DNA of 5,055 nt. Origin: Synechococcales cyanobacterium PMM_0002. Lineage in GTDB: Bacteria > Cyanobacteriota > Cyanobacteriia > Elainellales > Elainellaceae. This document shows positions 1 to 5,049 of the stretch, piece by piece (the first letter of the stretch is position 1; each line of letters begins with the position of its first letter). Below the pieces are notes generated by a model, which worked only from the letters and a program-made list of their open reading frames with translations, did no database searches and was not told where the DNA came from. The stretch lies in assembly GCA_949127925.1 (NCBI GenBank), contig CASBQX010000298.1, positions 1 to 5,055 on the forward strand, in the 5' to 3' direction. A program made the position numbers and the translations under genes.

Positions 1-249
1 GGGGTGCTGGGTGGCTGGAGGAAAAAATGTGAGGATAAACGTTAAGCTGAGTAAAGAAACTTAATGAAAAGTGTAACCCGCCCTGATCACCATAGCCCCA
101 TTCATGAGCCATCGATGCATGGCTGATCTGGGCTTAAGTAATTTAAGCGGGCTGCTATAGCTTAAACAGCTTCAACGGTCATTTAGTATGGATTTAGGCA
201 TGGGTTCAGAGTCGATGCTACGTCGGACTTCCTATAAATTTTTCAGTTA
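1..249 (+). promoter_or_regulatory. Upstream region of the TerC gene, with nested inverted repeats
   Basis: No credible coding region is seen here. The stretch holds five copies of TTAAG or its complement CTTAA (42-46, 60-64, 133-137, 143-147, 161-165). It also holds several possible hairpins: AGCCC 94-98 with GGGCT 130-134, enclosing AGCCAT 107-112 with ATGGCT 119-124; GCTTAA 132-137 with TTAAGC 143-148; and TTTAAGC 142-148 with GCTTAAA 160-166. The last two share the strand 143-148, so they exclude each other. There is no Shine-Dalgarno just before the ATG at 250, which is common in cyanobacteria. The transcription start is unknown, so these could be RNA leader structures or DNA-level operator sites. 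I could not match the region to a known riboswitch. Confidence 0.35.
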
Positions 250-1050
250 ATGTTGGATCAATTGCTCAATTTATTGCCCAATTTTGGAACAGATACACTG
301 GCGTTGCTGCCAGTGCTGATAGTGCTCGAAGCGGTGTTATCGGCTGACAATGCGATCGCCCTAGCGGCGATCGCCCAAGGGCTAGATGGCGCTAAGATGC
401 AGCGCAATGCTCTCAACTTAGGGCTGGTAGTCGCGTTTGTGCTGCGGATTATCTTGATCTTAACGGCAACGTGGGTGGTCAAATACTGGCAGTTTGAGTT
501 GGCAGGTGCCGTCTACCTGCTGTGGTTAGTCTTCCAATATTTCACCTCAGATGCAGAGAAAACCGCCGGAGTAGAGCACCATCACGGCCCGCGCTTTGCA
601 TCGCTGTGGCAAGCAATTCCAGTGATTGCCCTCACCGATCTAGCCTTTTCGCTCGATAGCGTCACGACGGCGATCGCGATCTCCTCAGAGACTTGGCTGG
701 TAGTTGCAGCCGGGTTCATCGGTATTTTGACGCTGCGGCTGATGGCAGGGCTATTTATTCGCTGGCTCGATGAATACACCCATTTAGAAGACGCTGGCTA
801 TGTAACCGTTGCGTTTGTGGGCTTGCGGCTGTTGCTAAAAGTTTTTAATGACAGCCTGGTGCCGCCGCAATGGGTCATGATTGTCCTAATTGCGGTGCTG
901 TTTACCTGGGGGTTCTCCAAGCGCAATGAACCCAAGCCCGCTGCTGACGTGGAGCCTATAGAATCTGCTGCATTAGAGGCAGTTCCTACCCAGCCGATTC
1001 CAGAACCAAGTAACGACAAAAAAGAAACCCAAGGAGCCTCTGTAGATTAG
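250..1050 (+). CDS. TerC family integral membrane protein (probable metal-ion transporter)
   Basis: The 266-residue product is a polytopic membrane protein of the TerC/Alx family. It carries the two hallmark acidic membrane motifs: EAVLSADNAIA at residues 27-37 and DLAFSLDSVTTA at residues 130-141. The acidic residues (E27, D33, D130, D136) are the expected metal-coordinating positions of the family. About seven hydrophobic segments can be seen, near residues 17-42, 53-78, 83-98, 119-145, 148-171, 184-198 and 207-221. Known relatives include bacterial Mn2+ exporters such as Alx, tellurite-resistance TerC, and a plant thylakoid TerC needed for membrane protein assembly; which role applies here is inference. 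A loop has three consecutive histidines (H110-H112). The last 40 or so residues form a polar, proline- and glutamate-rich tail. The ATG at 250 gives the usual family N-terminus. The gene is monocistronic, since the next gene is convergent. A second TAG follows the stop codon directly. Confidence 0.92.
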   Translation: MLDQLLNLLPNFGTDTLALLPVLIVLEAVLSADNAIALAAIAQGLDGAKMQRNALNLGLVVAFVLRIILILTATWVVKYWQFELAGAVYLLWLVFQYFTSDAEKTAGVEHHHGPRFASLWQAIPVIALTDLAFSLDSVTTAIAISSETWLVVAAGFIGILTLRLMAGLFIRWLDEYTHLEDAGYVTVAFVGLRLLLKVFNDSLVPPQWVMIVLIAVLFTWGFSKRNEPKPAADVEPIESAALEAVPTQPIPEPSNDKKETQGASVD

Positions 1051-1137
1051 TAGAGACGCGATTCATCGCGTCTCCATTGATTAATCGCGTTTCCATTGAT
1101 TGACCGCGAATAGAGACGCGATTCATCGCGTCTCTAC
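1050..1137. repeat. Cluster of GAGACGCG palindromic repeats between convergent genes
   Basis: Two near-identical palindromes lie exactly 60 bp apart. The first is 1053-1074, with 10-bp arms GAGACGCGAT and ATCGCGTCTC around a TC centre. The second is 1111-1136, with 12-bp arms TAGAGACGCGAT and ATCGCGTCTCTA. Between them is a degenerate copy: 1084-1101 repeats 1065-1082 with one mismatch over 18 bp (ATCGCGTYTCCATTGATT, offset 19), but its left arm is missing. Repeats of this kind are scattered through many filamentous cyanobacterial genomes. In RNA either palindrome would fold into a strong stem. No T-run follows, so this is not a canonical terminator, but it is the only strong hairpin between the ends of terC-like and ndk and may protect or end both messages. 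Confidence 0.85.
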
Positions 1138-1179
1138 AGATGCCCAGGATATCTACATGATCTTAATCACCCGAGACGG

Positions 1180-1629
1180 TTACTCGTGAATCCAAGGCAT
1201 CGCAGTAGGCGTCCAGCTGACTAGCTCATCAGCCTTAAACCACAGCCCCATCTCATACTCAGCGGTTTCTGGAGCATCAGAACCGTGAATTAGGTTGCGG
1301 CCAATATTCACACCCAAGTCGCCCCGAATGGTGCCGGGTTCTGAGGTGAGGGGGTTGGTTGCACCAATGAGCTTACGAGCAGAGGCAATGACGCCTTCTC
1401 CTTCCCAAACCATGGCTACCACAGGCCCTGAGGTGATGAAATCGACCAGACTGCCGAAGAAAGGACGTTCTTTGTGGACGCCGTAGTGCTGTTCTGCCAG
1501 TTCTCGGCTGGCGATCAGGAATTTCAAACCGACGAGGGTGAAGCCTTTGGTTTCAAACCGACGGATGATTTCGCTCACCAGCCCGCGCTGGACGCCATCG
1601 GGCTTAATTGCGATAAAGGTGCGTTCCAC
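1180..1629 (-). CDS. ndk: Nucleoside diphosphate kinase
   Basis: The 149-residue protein has the standard length and full sequence pattern of NDK, the cytosolic enzyme that transfers the gamma-phosphate from ATP to other nucleoside diphosphates through a phosphohistidine. The N-terminus ERTFIAIKPDGVQRG carries the conserved Lys9 and KPDGVQR motif. The active-site histidine is H115 in NLIHGSDAPETAEYE, the classical signature. The RGD-type segment at residues 102-104 and the loop TNPLTSEPGT at 91-100 are also family features. Translation starts at GTG (1629-1627). An AGGAG Shine-Dalgarno (complement of 1638-1642) lies 8 nt upstream and supports this start over any internal ATG. The gene stands alone, convergent with the TerC gene and divergent from the hydrolase gene. 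It is certainly functional by sequence: no missing catalytic residue is seen. Confidence 0.98.
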   Translation of the reverse strand: MERTFIAIKPDGVQRGLVSEIIRRFETKGFTLVGLKFLIASRELAEQHYGVHKERPFFGSLVDFITSGPVVAMVWEGEGVIASARKLIGATNPLTSEPGTIRGDLGVNIGRNLIHGSDAPETAEYEMGLWFKADELVSWTPTAMPWIHE

Positions 1630-1637
1630 GATTGTTG

Positions 1638-1642
1638 CTCCT
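1638..1642 (-). promoter_or_regulatory. Shine-Dalgarno AGGAG fixing the GTG start of ndk
   Basis: The complement of 1638-1642 reads AGGAG, 8 nt before the GTG start codon of ndk. It is the only clear Shine-Dalgarno in front of a complete gene in this window; the other genes lack one or have only a weak match. Confidence 0.75.
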
Positions 1643-1648
1643 AACTAC

Positions 1649-1668
1649 TGAGTTCAAATGAGTTCAAA
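1649..1668. repeat. Perfect tandem 10-bp repeat TGAGTTCAAA x2 upstream of ndk
   Basis: TGAGTTCAAA occurs twice head to tail, at 1649-1658 and 1659-1668. It lies 20-39 nt upstream of the ndk start codon and on the ndk template side reads TTTGAACTCA twice. The spacing of exactly one helical turn would suit binding of a regulator to one DNA face, but it may simply be a chance duplication. No matching known operator is recognised. Confidence 0.6.
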
Positions 1669-1726
1669 ATTGATTGAACGGACGCCGATGCAAGGCTAGA
1701 CGTTTGGAGTTGATCACCCCCACGCA

Positions 1727-1754
1727 AGTCTACGACACCTGCTATAGATTCCAA
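1727..1754 (-). promoter_or_regulatory. Weak candidate promoter for ndk
   Basis: On the minus strand, TTGGAA (complement of 1749-1754) and TAGACT (complement of 1727-1732) are spaced by 16 bp. Each matches the sigma-70 consensus at four of six positions. This would give a leader of roughly 90 nt before the GTG. The match is modest and could be chance. Confidence 0.2.
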
Positions 1755-1908
1755 GCGCCTTTTCCATGGTCAGAAAAATGTGAGCGTTTGTAAAGTGTGG
1801 TGACGATATTGTCAGGGGATCTGGCCAGAGCCTGAGGGGCTATTTTCAGCAATGCGATCTCGTATGATTATGATGGAGAAACGCCTGATCGCCCCGCACT
1901 TCACTCCT

Positions 1909-2793
1909 ATGGCCACATTAATCTCTAGATGGCAGCATCACTTCATCGAAACCAATCGGATTCGGCTCCACTGTGTGACGCAAGGCGAAGGGGAGTTAGT
2001 CATTCTCCTGCATGGGTTTCCAGAGTTTTGGTATTCGTGGCGGCATCAAATCCCGGCGCTGGCAAAACATTTTAAGGTGGTTGTTCCTGATCTGCGGGGC
2101 TACAACGATTCTGACAAGCCAGACAGCGGCTATGACCTAGATACCCTCAGTGCCGATATTCGGGGGCTAATGGCCAGCCTGGGATACCTCAAGGCGCATG
2201 TTGTCGGCCATGACTGGGGTGGGGCGATCGCGTGGCACCTGGCTCAACACTTTCCCCAGCATTTGCATCGGCTGGCCATTCTGAATGCGCCCCATCCCCA
2301 TCGGCTCTCTCAAGAACTGACGCGCAACCTAGATCAGCTGCGCCGCAGTTGGTACATGCTGGCCTTTCAAGTGCCTGCCGTGCCGGAGTGGCTGATTCGC
2401 CAAAACCTGCCGACCTTTGTCCGCAATGTGTTCCAGGGGCAATCGGTGCGTAAAGGTGCCTTTTCTGAGCAAGATGCAGAAATTTACCAAGCCGCGCTCG
2501 AAAAGCCGGGGGTGTTGACCGCCGCCCTTAACTACTACCGACAAATGTTCTCTCCCCAGGCAGTATTCAAGCAGTGGGGGCGATCGCCCGATCTCGTTAC
2601 CGTGCCAACCTTAGTGCTGTGGGGAGAAGAAGACAATTTTCTGAGTCATGCCCTCACCGACCACATTGAGCCGCTCGTATCTGCGCCGTTTAGACTAATG
2701 CTGGTGCCCAACTGTGGCCATTGGATTCAGCAAGAAGTACCCCAAACCGTCAACCGAGAACTGCTCCATTTTCTGCGGCAGTCTATCCCCTGA
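1909..2793 (+). CDS. Alpha/beta hydrolase, epoxide hydrolase-like
   Basis: The 294-residue protein has the alpha/beta hydrolase fold with an aspartate nucleophile, as in epoxide hydrolases and related dehalogenases. Motifs in order (numbered from this start) are: oxyanion-hole HGFPEFW at 35-41; RGYNDSD at 63-69; nucleophile elbow VGHDWGG with D102; a cap region at about 125-225 carrying the ALNYYR tyrosines at 209-210; the acid segment WGEEDNF with D242 as the likely charge relay; and the catalytic histidine H271 in CGHW. Cap tyrosines and HGFP favour an epoxide hydrolase over a haloalkane dehalogenase, though substrate cannot be read from the sequence. No signal peptide is seen, so a cytosolic location is likely. 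An in-frame ATG at 1852 would add 19 residues, preceded by GAGGGG at 1834-1839. I prefer 1909 because the region before RWQHHFIETN looks non-conserved and 294 residues is the usual length. Two HIP1 sites lie inside the gene. Confidence 0.9.
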   Translation: MATLISRWQHHFIETNRIRLHCVTQGEGELVILLHGFPEFWYSWRHQIPALAKHFKVVVPDLRGYNDSDKPDSGYDLDTLSADIRGLMASLGYLKAHVVGHDWGGAIAWHLAQHFPQHLHRLAILNAPHPHRLSQELTRNLDQLRRSWYMLAFQVPAVPEWLIRQNLPTFVRNVFQGQSVRKGAFSEQDAEIYQAALEKPGVLTAALNYYRQMFSPQAVFKQWGRSPDLVTVPTLVLWGEEDNFLSHALTDHIEPLVSAPFRLMLVPNCGHWIQQEVPQTVNRELLHFLRQSIP

Positions 2794-2799
2794 CGCGTG

Positions 2800-2818
2800 C
2801 CCTTAAACGTTTAAAGGG
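2800..2818 (+). other. Short A/T-rich hairpin just after the hydrolase stop codon
   Basis: CCCTT at 2800-2804 can pair with AAGGG at 2814-2818, with the self-complementary AAACGTTT between them. It begins 7 nt after the TGA stop. No T-run follows on the plus strand, so it is at best a weak terminator or a 3'-end stabilising stem for the hydrolase message. Confidence 0.3.
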
Positions 2819-2880
2819 TCAGCAACCCCAAATTAATTCCAGCCAGATCTCTAGCAAATGCGTTCTCAACCCCACACACC

Positions 2881-2889
2881 TGCTAGAAT
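2881..2889 (+). promoter_or_regulatory. Extended -10 promoter element (TGCTAGAAT) for the DprA-like gene
   Basis: TGCTAGAAT is a TGN-extended -10 box with five of six matches to TATAAT. Transcription would start near 2896, giving a short leader of about 27 nt before the TTG start at 2923. No good -35 hexamer is seen at the right spacing, which extended -10 promoters tolerate. Confidence 0.4.
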
Positions 2890-2922
2890 AGCTGGGTTGT
2901 TAAGCCCGAACCGTACCCTGCT

Positions 2923-3426
2923 TTGAGCCAATCGGTTGATCTACCCAAAGTGGATGAGTTTTTACAGGAACTAGCGACGATTCAGCAAACTGGATCGAAG
3001 CGGGTTGCCTTGTTGGGATCTCGTCATGTGCCCATTACCCATCAGCATCTGATTGAACTTATGAGCTATGCTCTGGTTCTATCTGGTAACCGTCTGTTAA
3101 CCTCAGGTGCAACGGGAACCAATTCAGCCGCGATTCGGGGCGCAATGCGAGCTGACCCAAATTTGTTGACTGTGATTTTACCCCAAAGTCTGGCGCGACA
3201 GCCCCGCGAATCGCAGGAGCAGCTAGAGCAAGTGATGCATCTGGTTGAAAATCCTGCTAATGACCATATGGCTCTAGCAGACGCTAGTTCTGTTTGTAAT
3301 CAAGAAATTATTTCGCGGTGCCAGCAGCTGATTTGTTTTGCCTTTCACGATAGCGTTACGCTATTAAAAACCTGCCAAGAGGCAGAAGATCAGCGGAAGC
3401 TTGTAACGCTGTTCTATTTCGATTAG
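2923..3426 (+). CDS. DprA/SLOG-like protein ('DNA recombination-mediator protein A' of cyanobacteria)
   Basis: The 167-residue protein matches a small cyanobacterial family usually annotated as DNA recombination-mediator protein A. It looks like a compact Rossmann-type domain of the SLOG/DprA kind. The first strand and loop are RVALLGSRHVPI at 27-38. The glycine-rich binding loop LTSGATGTNSAAIRGA at 59-74 resembles the DprA segment that has G-x-x-x-G followed by AA and RGA. A later strand VTLFYFD ends the protein. DprA proper loads RecA on single-stranded DNA during transformation, but this protein lacks extra DprA domains, so that role is by family name only; a nucleotide-binding role as in LOG proteins is also possible. 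The start is TTG at 2923. An in-frame stop at 2884-2886 and the absence of any ATG or GTG between it and 2923 leave TTG as the only start that keeps the N-terminal part. The gene is flanked by its own promoter and terminator. Confidence 0.85.
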   Translation: MSQSVDLPKVDEFLQELATIQQTGSKRVALLGSRHVPITHQHLIELMSYALVLSGNRLLTSGATGTNSAAIRGAMRADPNLLTVILPQSLARQPRESQEQLEQVMHLVENPANDHMALADASSVCNQEIISRCQQLICFAFHDSVTLLKTCQEAEDQRKLVTLFYFD

Positions 3427-3456
3427 TCTTTGACCTAAACGGCTAGTAAATCTGGT

Positions 3457-3499
3457 TTCTGGCCAGGTTGCTCGCATCGGTGGGTTCTGGCTAGGTTGC
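3457..3499 (+). repeat. Imperfect direct repeat of 15 bp
   Basis: TTCTGGCCAGGTTGC at 3457-3471 recurs as TTCTGGCTAGGTTGC at 3485-3499, one mismatch in 15, offset 28 bp. It lies in the 3' untranslated region between the DprA-like stop codon and the terminator. No function is evident; local duplication is the simplest explanation. Confidence 0.6.
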
Positions 3500-3503
3500 C
3501 TGC

Positions 3504-3545
3504 AAACGTCGATTGTTGGATAACAACGATCGACGTTTTAATTTT
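3504..3545 (+). terminator. Strong rho-independent terminator
   Basis: AAACGTCGAT at 3504-3513 pairs perfectly with ATCGACGTTT at 3529-3538. The stem continues through one T-G wobble (3514/3528) and GTTG with CAAC (3515-3518 and 3524-3527). The result is a 15-bp stem closed by the five-base loop GATAA at 3519-3523. The run TTTTAATTTT at 3536-3545 follows at once. It is 77 nt after the DprA-like stop codon and ends that transcript. It also lies only 40 bp before the MAPEG start, so it could act as an attenuator if transcription comes from further upstream. Confidence 0.88.
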
Positions 3546-3585
3546 CTAGAGTTAGGACTGCGTAGTAAAGGCAGTAGTAAAAACA

Positions 3586-4014
3586 ATGATGACGGTTTTG
3601 CAACAGCTATCGGTGCCTGCGACATTGCTCTACTGTATTGCCGCCGCCGCTGTCATGGTCTATGTCCCGTTTGGGGCTGTAGCCTATGGTCGGGTGCAGG
3701 TGGGCTATGACGTATCGGCTCCACGGGCGCTGTTTGACCAGCTGCCTGCCTATGCGCAGCGGGCGACCTGGGCACACCAAAATTCGTTTGAGTCCTTCTC
3801 AATCTTTGCGATCGCCGCCCTCATGGCCTACGTCACACAGCCCACCAGCAGCTGGGTCATCATCGCCGCGATCGCCCATATAATTGCTCGGTTTTTTTAC
3901 TCCGTGTTCTATATTTTAGATATCCCCATTGGGCGATCGCTAATGTTTGGCGTGGGTTCTGCCACTACAGCCACGCTGATTGCCTTTAGCCTACTTTCGG
4001 TCGGCAACGCGTAA
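3586..4014 (+). CDS. MAPEG family membrane protein
   Basis: The 142-residue protein fits the MAPEG superfamily (membrane-associated proteins in eicosanoid and glutathione metabolism) in length, four-helix hydrophobic pattern and motifs. Hydrophobic segments lie near residues 12-35, 70-84, 89-110 and 117-138. The family signature after helix 1 is recognisable as RATWAHQNSFESF at 59-71, with the R, N and E positions that in studied members line the glutathione site. ARFFYSVFYI at 101-110 is the second conserved stretch. Bacterial members are mostly uncharacterised; glutathione transferase or peroxidase activity is possible but not shown. Two ATG codons stand in tandem at 3586 and 3589. Only a weak purine-rich AAAGG precedes them. 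Three HIP1 sites occur in the gene. The yajQ-like gene starts 27 nt after the stop, so co-transcription is likely. Confidence 0.9.
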   Translation: MMTVLQQLSVPATLLYCIAAAAVMVYVPFGAVAYGRVQVGYDVSAPRALFDQLPAYAQRATWAHQNSFESFSIFAIAALMAYVTQPTSSWVIIAAIAHIIARFFYSVFYILDIPIGRSLMFGVGSATTATLIAFSLLSVGNA

Positions 4015-4041
4015 TTTCTAGTCCCTCACCCCTTCATTCTC

Positions 4042-4536
4042 ATGGCCTCCTCCTCCTTCTCTTTCGATGTTGTTAGTGATTTTGATCGGCAAGAACTCGT
4101 TAACGCTTTGGATCAAACAGAGCGAGAAGTTATTAGCCGCTATGACCTCAAAGACACCAAAACAACCCTTGAACTGGGTGAAGACACGATTACGATTAGT
4201 AGCGACAGCGAGTTTACCCTGCAAGCAATTCACACGGTTTTGCAAACCAAAGCCGCTAAGCGAAATCTTTCGCTGAAGATTTTTGATTACGGCAAAATTG
4301 AAGCCGCCAGCGGCAATCGCGTTCGGCAAGAAATTAAGCTGCAAAAGGGTCTTAGCACAGAACTAGCCAAACAAATCTCTAAGCTAATTCGAGATGAATT
4401 CAAAAAAATTCAGCCATCGATTCAAGGGGATTCAGTCCGGGTTTCTGCGAAATCGAAGGATGAACTGCAACTGGTCATTCAGCGGTTGAAGCAAGAAGAG
4501 TTTCCAGCCGCGCTACAGTTCAACAATTATCGCTAG
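4042..4536 (+). CDS. yajQ: YajQ family nucleotide-binding protein (UPF0234)
   Basis: The 164-residue protein is a full-length YajQ family member. It begins with MASSSFSFDVVSDFDRQE and has the conserved ALDQTEREVISRYDLKDT segment at 22-39, GNRVRQEIKLQKGL at 91-104, and the invariant C-terminal ending F-x-NYR. The fold is two ferredoxin-like domains, about 1-90 and 91-164. YajQ proteins bind nucleotides, and one Xanthomonas member is a cyclic di-GMP effector that works with a transcription regulator; the role in cyanobacteria is not established. It is a soluble cytosolic protein with no signal peptide. The ATG at 4042 gives the standard N-terminus, without a Shine-Dalgarno. It follows the MAPEG gene by 27 nt and has no separate terminator or clear promoter in between. 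It converges with the minus-strand gene, with only 23 bp between the stops. Confidence 0.97.
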   Translation: MASSSFSFDVVSDFDRQELVNALDQTEREVISRYDLKDTKTTLELGEDTITISSDSEFTLQAIHTVLQTKAAKRNLSLKIFDYGKIEAASGNRVRQEIKLQKGLSTELAKQISKLIRDEFKKIQPSIQGDSVRVSAKSKDELQLVIQRLKQEEFPAALQFNNYR

Positions 4537-4576
4537 CTGAACCCGTCCACCATTCCCGACTAAGCGCAGGCTAGCG
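4531..4576. repeat. 7-bp inverted repeat spanning the convergent gene ends
   Basis: CGCTAGC at 4531-4537 and GCTAGCG at 4570-4576 are exact inverted copies 32 bp apart. The left arm contains the yajQ stop codon and the right arm lies in the last codons of the minus-strand gene. With such a long loop and no T-run it is a poor terminator, but it is the only pairing seen in this 23-bp convergent gap, so each transcript probably runs into the other gene. Confidence 0.35.
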
Positions 4577-4961
4577 GCAAGGCACAAACAAGTTGACTAG
4601 AGTAAGGCGGGAAGACAGTAGTTGCGTTGACTTCTACGCCAACAGCTCCATCCGTTGCCATTGCAATGCCCGCCATTTGTAGCAAATCAGCGTAAGCCAC
4701 TTTGCCTTCCTTGCTTTCTAAAACCACTACCGCACCACGCTGTAGAACTCTGACGTGTTGAGTCTCGCGTTCGCTAAATTGCTGCTCAATAGCACTGGCT
4801 ACTCGTTTAGCTAGACCGTCGTAGTCATATTCACCCTCTAGGCCAATTCGCTCTGGAGGGATGCTGCTGAATAGCGAAGCGGCTCTAGCTTGACTCGATG
4901 ACGCGGTGAGCAAAACATGAATATCTTGAAGTGACTCAGGCAAATTGTACTGGGAATTCAT
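4560..4961 (-). CDS. Conserved-looking small protein with a BON-like pattern
   Basis: The 133-residue product is not one I can name. Residues about 46-114 show an alpha-beta-beta-alpha-beta arrangement like BON domains: a helix YDGLAKRVASAIEQQF at 48-62, strands HVRVLQRGAVVVLES at 69-83, a helix YADLLQMAGIAMAT at 90-103, then a turn and the strand GAVGVEVNAT at 105-114. BON domains usually bind lipids or membranes, but the match is by pattern only. Unlike most BON proteins it has no signal peptide; the N-terminal 45 residues are polar and contain SSIPPERIGLEGEYDYD, which looks conserved. The last 15 residues (PPYSSQLVCALPLACA) are hydrophobic with two cysteines and look unlike the rest, so a divergent or frameshifted C-terminus is possible. 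The ATG at 4961 has no strong Shine-Dalgarno. The gene converges with yajQ and diverges from a gene beyond the right edge. Confidence 0.7.
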   Translation of the reverse strand: MNSQYNLPESLQDIHVLLTASSSQARAASLFSSIPPERIGLEGEYDYDGLAKRVASAIEQQFSERETQHVRVLQRGAVVVLESKEGKVAYADLLQMAGIAMATDGAVGVEVNATTVFPPYSSQLVCALPLACA

Positions 4962-5007
4962 CTTTGCAGTACTAAATATGGTTTGGTAGACGTCATCCTT
5001 GTTAGCA

Positions 5008-5046
5008 GTGTAGAGACTTAATCTTAAAAGATTCGGTTCTTTACAC
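5008..5046. promoter_or_regulatory. Large nested dyad in the divergent intergenic region
   Basis: Outer arms GTGTA 5008-5012 and TACAC 5042-5046 share a common centre (5026-5027) with inner arms AATCTT 5020-5025 and AAGATT 5028-5033. Between them AGA 5014-5016 pairs with TCT 5038-5040, with a G-T wobble at 5013/5041 and C5017 able to pair with G5036. The result is a nearly continuous 39-bp dyad. It lies 46 bp upstream of the minus-strand start and just before an apparent ribosome binding site on the plus strand. It could be an operator between divergent genes or a leader hairpin of the plus-strand transcript. Confidence 0.5.
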
Positions 5047-5049
5047 TAC

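Noticed and set aside
1..249. yybP-ykoY manganese riboswitch ahead of the TerC gene
   Set aside because: This class often controls TerC-family genes, but I cannot find its conserved GGGGAGUA segment or the matching downstream loop here.
258..1019. Minus-strand open frames within the TerC gene (258-482, 582-779, 798-1019)
   Set aside because: They lie wholly antisense to a clearly recognised gene, have low-complexity Ser/Thr/Ala-rich translations and match no family I know.
1050..1137. CRISPR array
   Set aside because: Only two full copies and a decayed one, each an almost complete palindrome, with no unique spacers of uniform length and no cas genes.
1295..1486. Plus-strand open frame inside ndk
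   Set aside because: Antisense to an intact, highly conserved ndk; its translation has no domain features.
2232..2544. Alternative frames within the hydrolase gene (2232-2453 plus, 2329-2544 minus)
   Set aside because: Shadows of the alpha/beta hydrolase reading frame, which has all of its catalytic motifs in order.
2800..2818. Hairpin after the hydrolase as a true rho-independent terminator
   Set aside because: The stem is short, mostly A/T with a bulge, and no T-run follows; recorded only as a weak hairpin.
3513..3883. Open frames 3513-3710 and 3686-3883 on the plus strand
   Set aside because: The first begins inside the terminator stem and both overlap the MAPEG gene out of frame; neither resembles a real protein.
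1909..4014. Epoxide hydrolase plus MAPEG as a lipid or xenobiotic detoxification cassette
   Set aside because: The two genes are separated by an unrelated gene with its own promoter and by a strong terminator, so there is no evidence of a shared unit.
4018..4344. Minus-strand open frame antisense to yajQ, and the plus-strand frame 4067-4276
   Set aside because: Both overlap the conserved yajQ gene and have no recognisable features.
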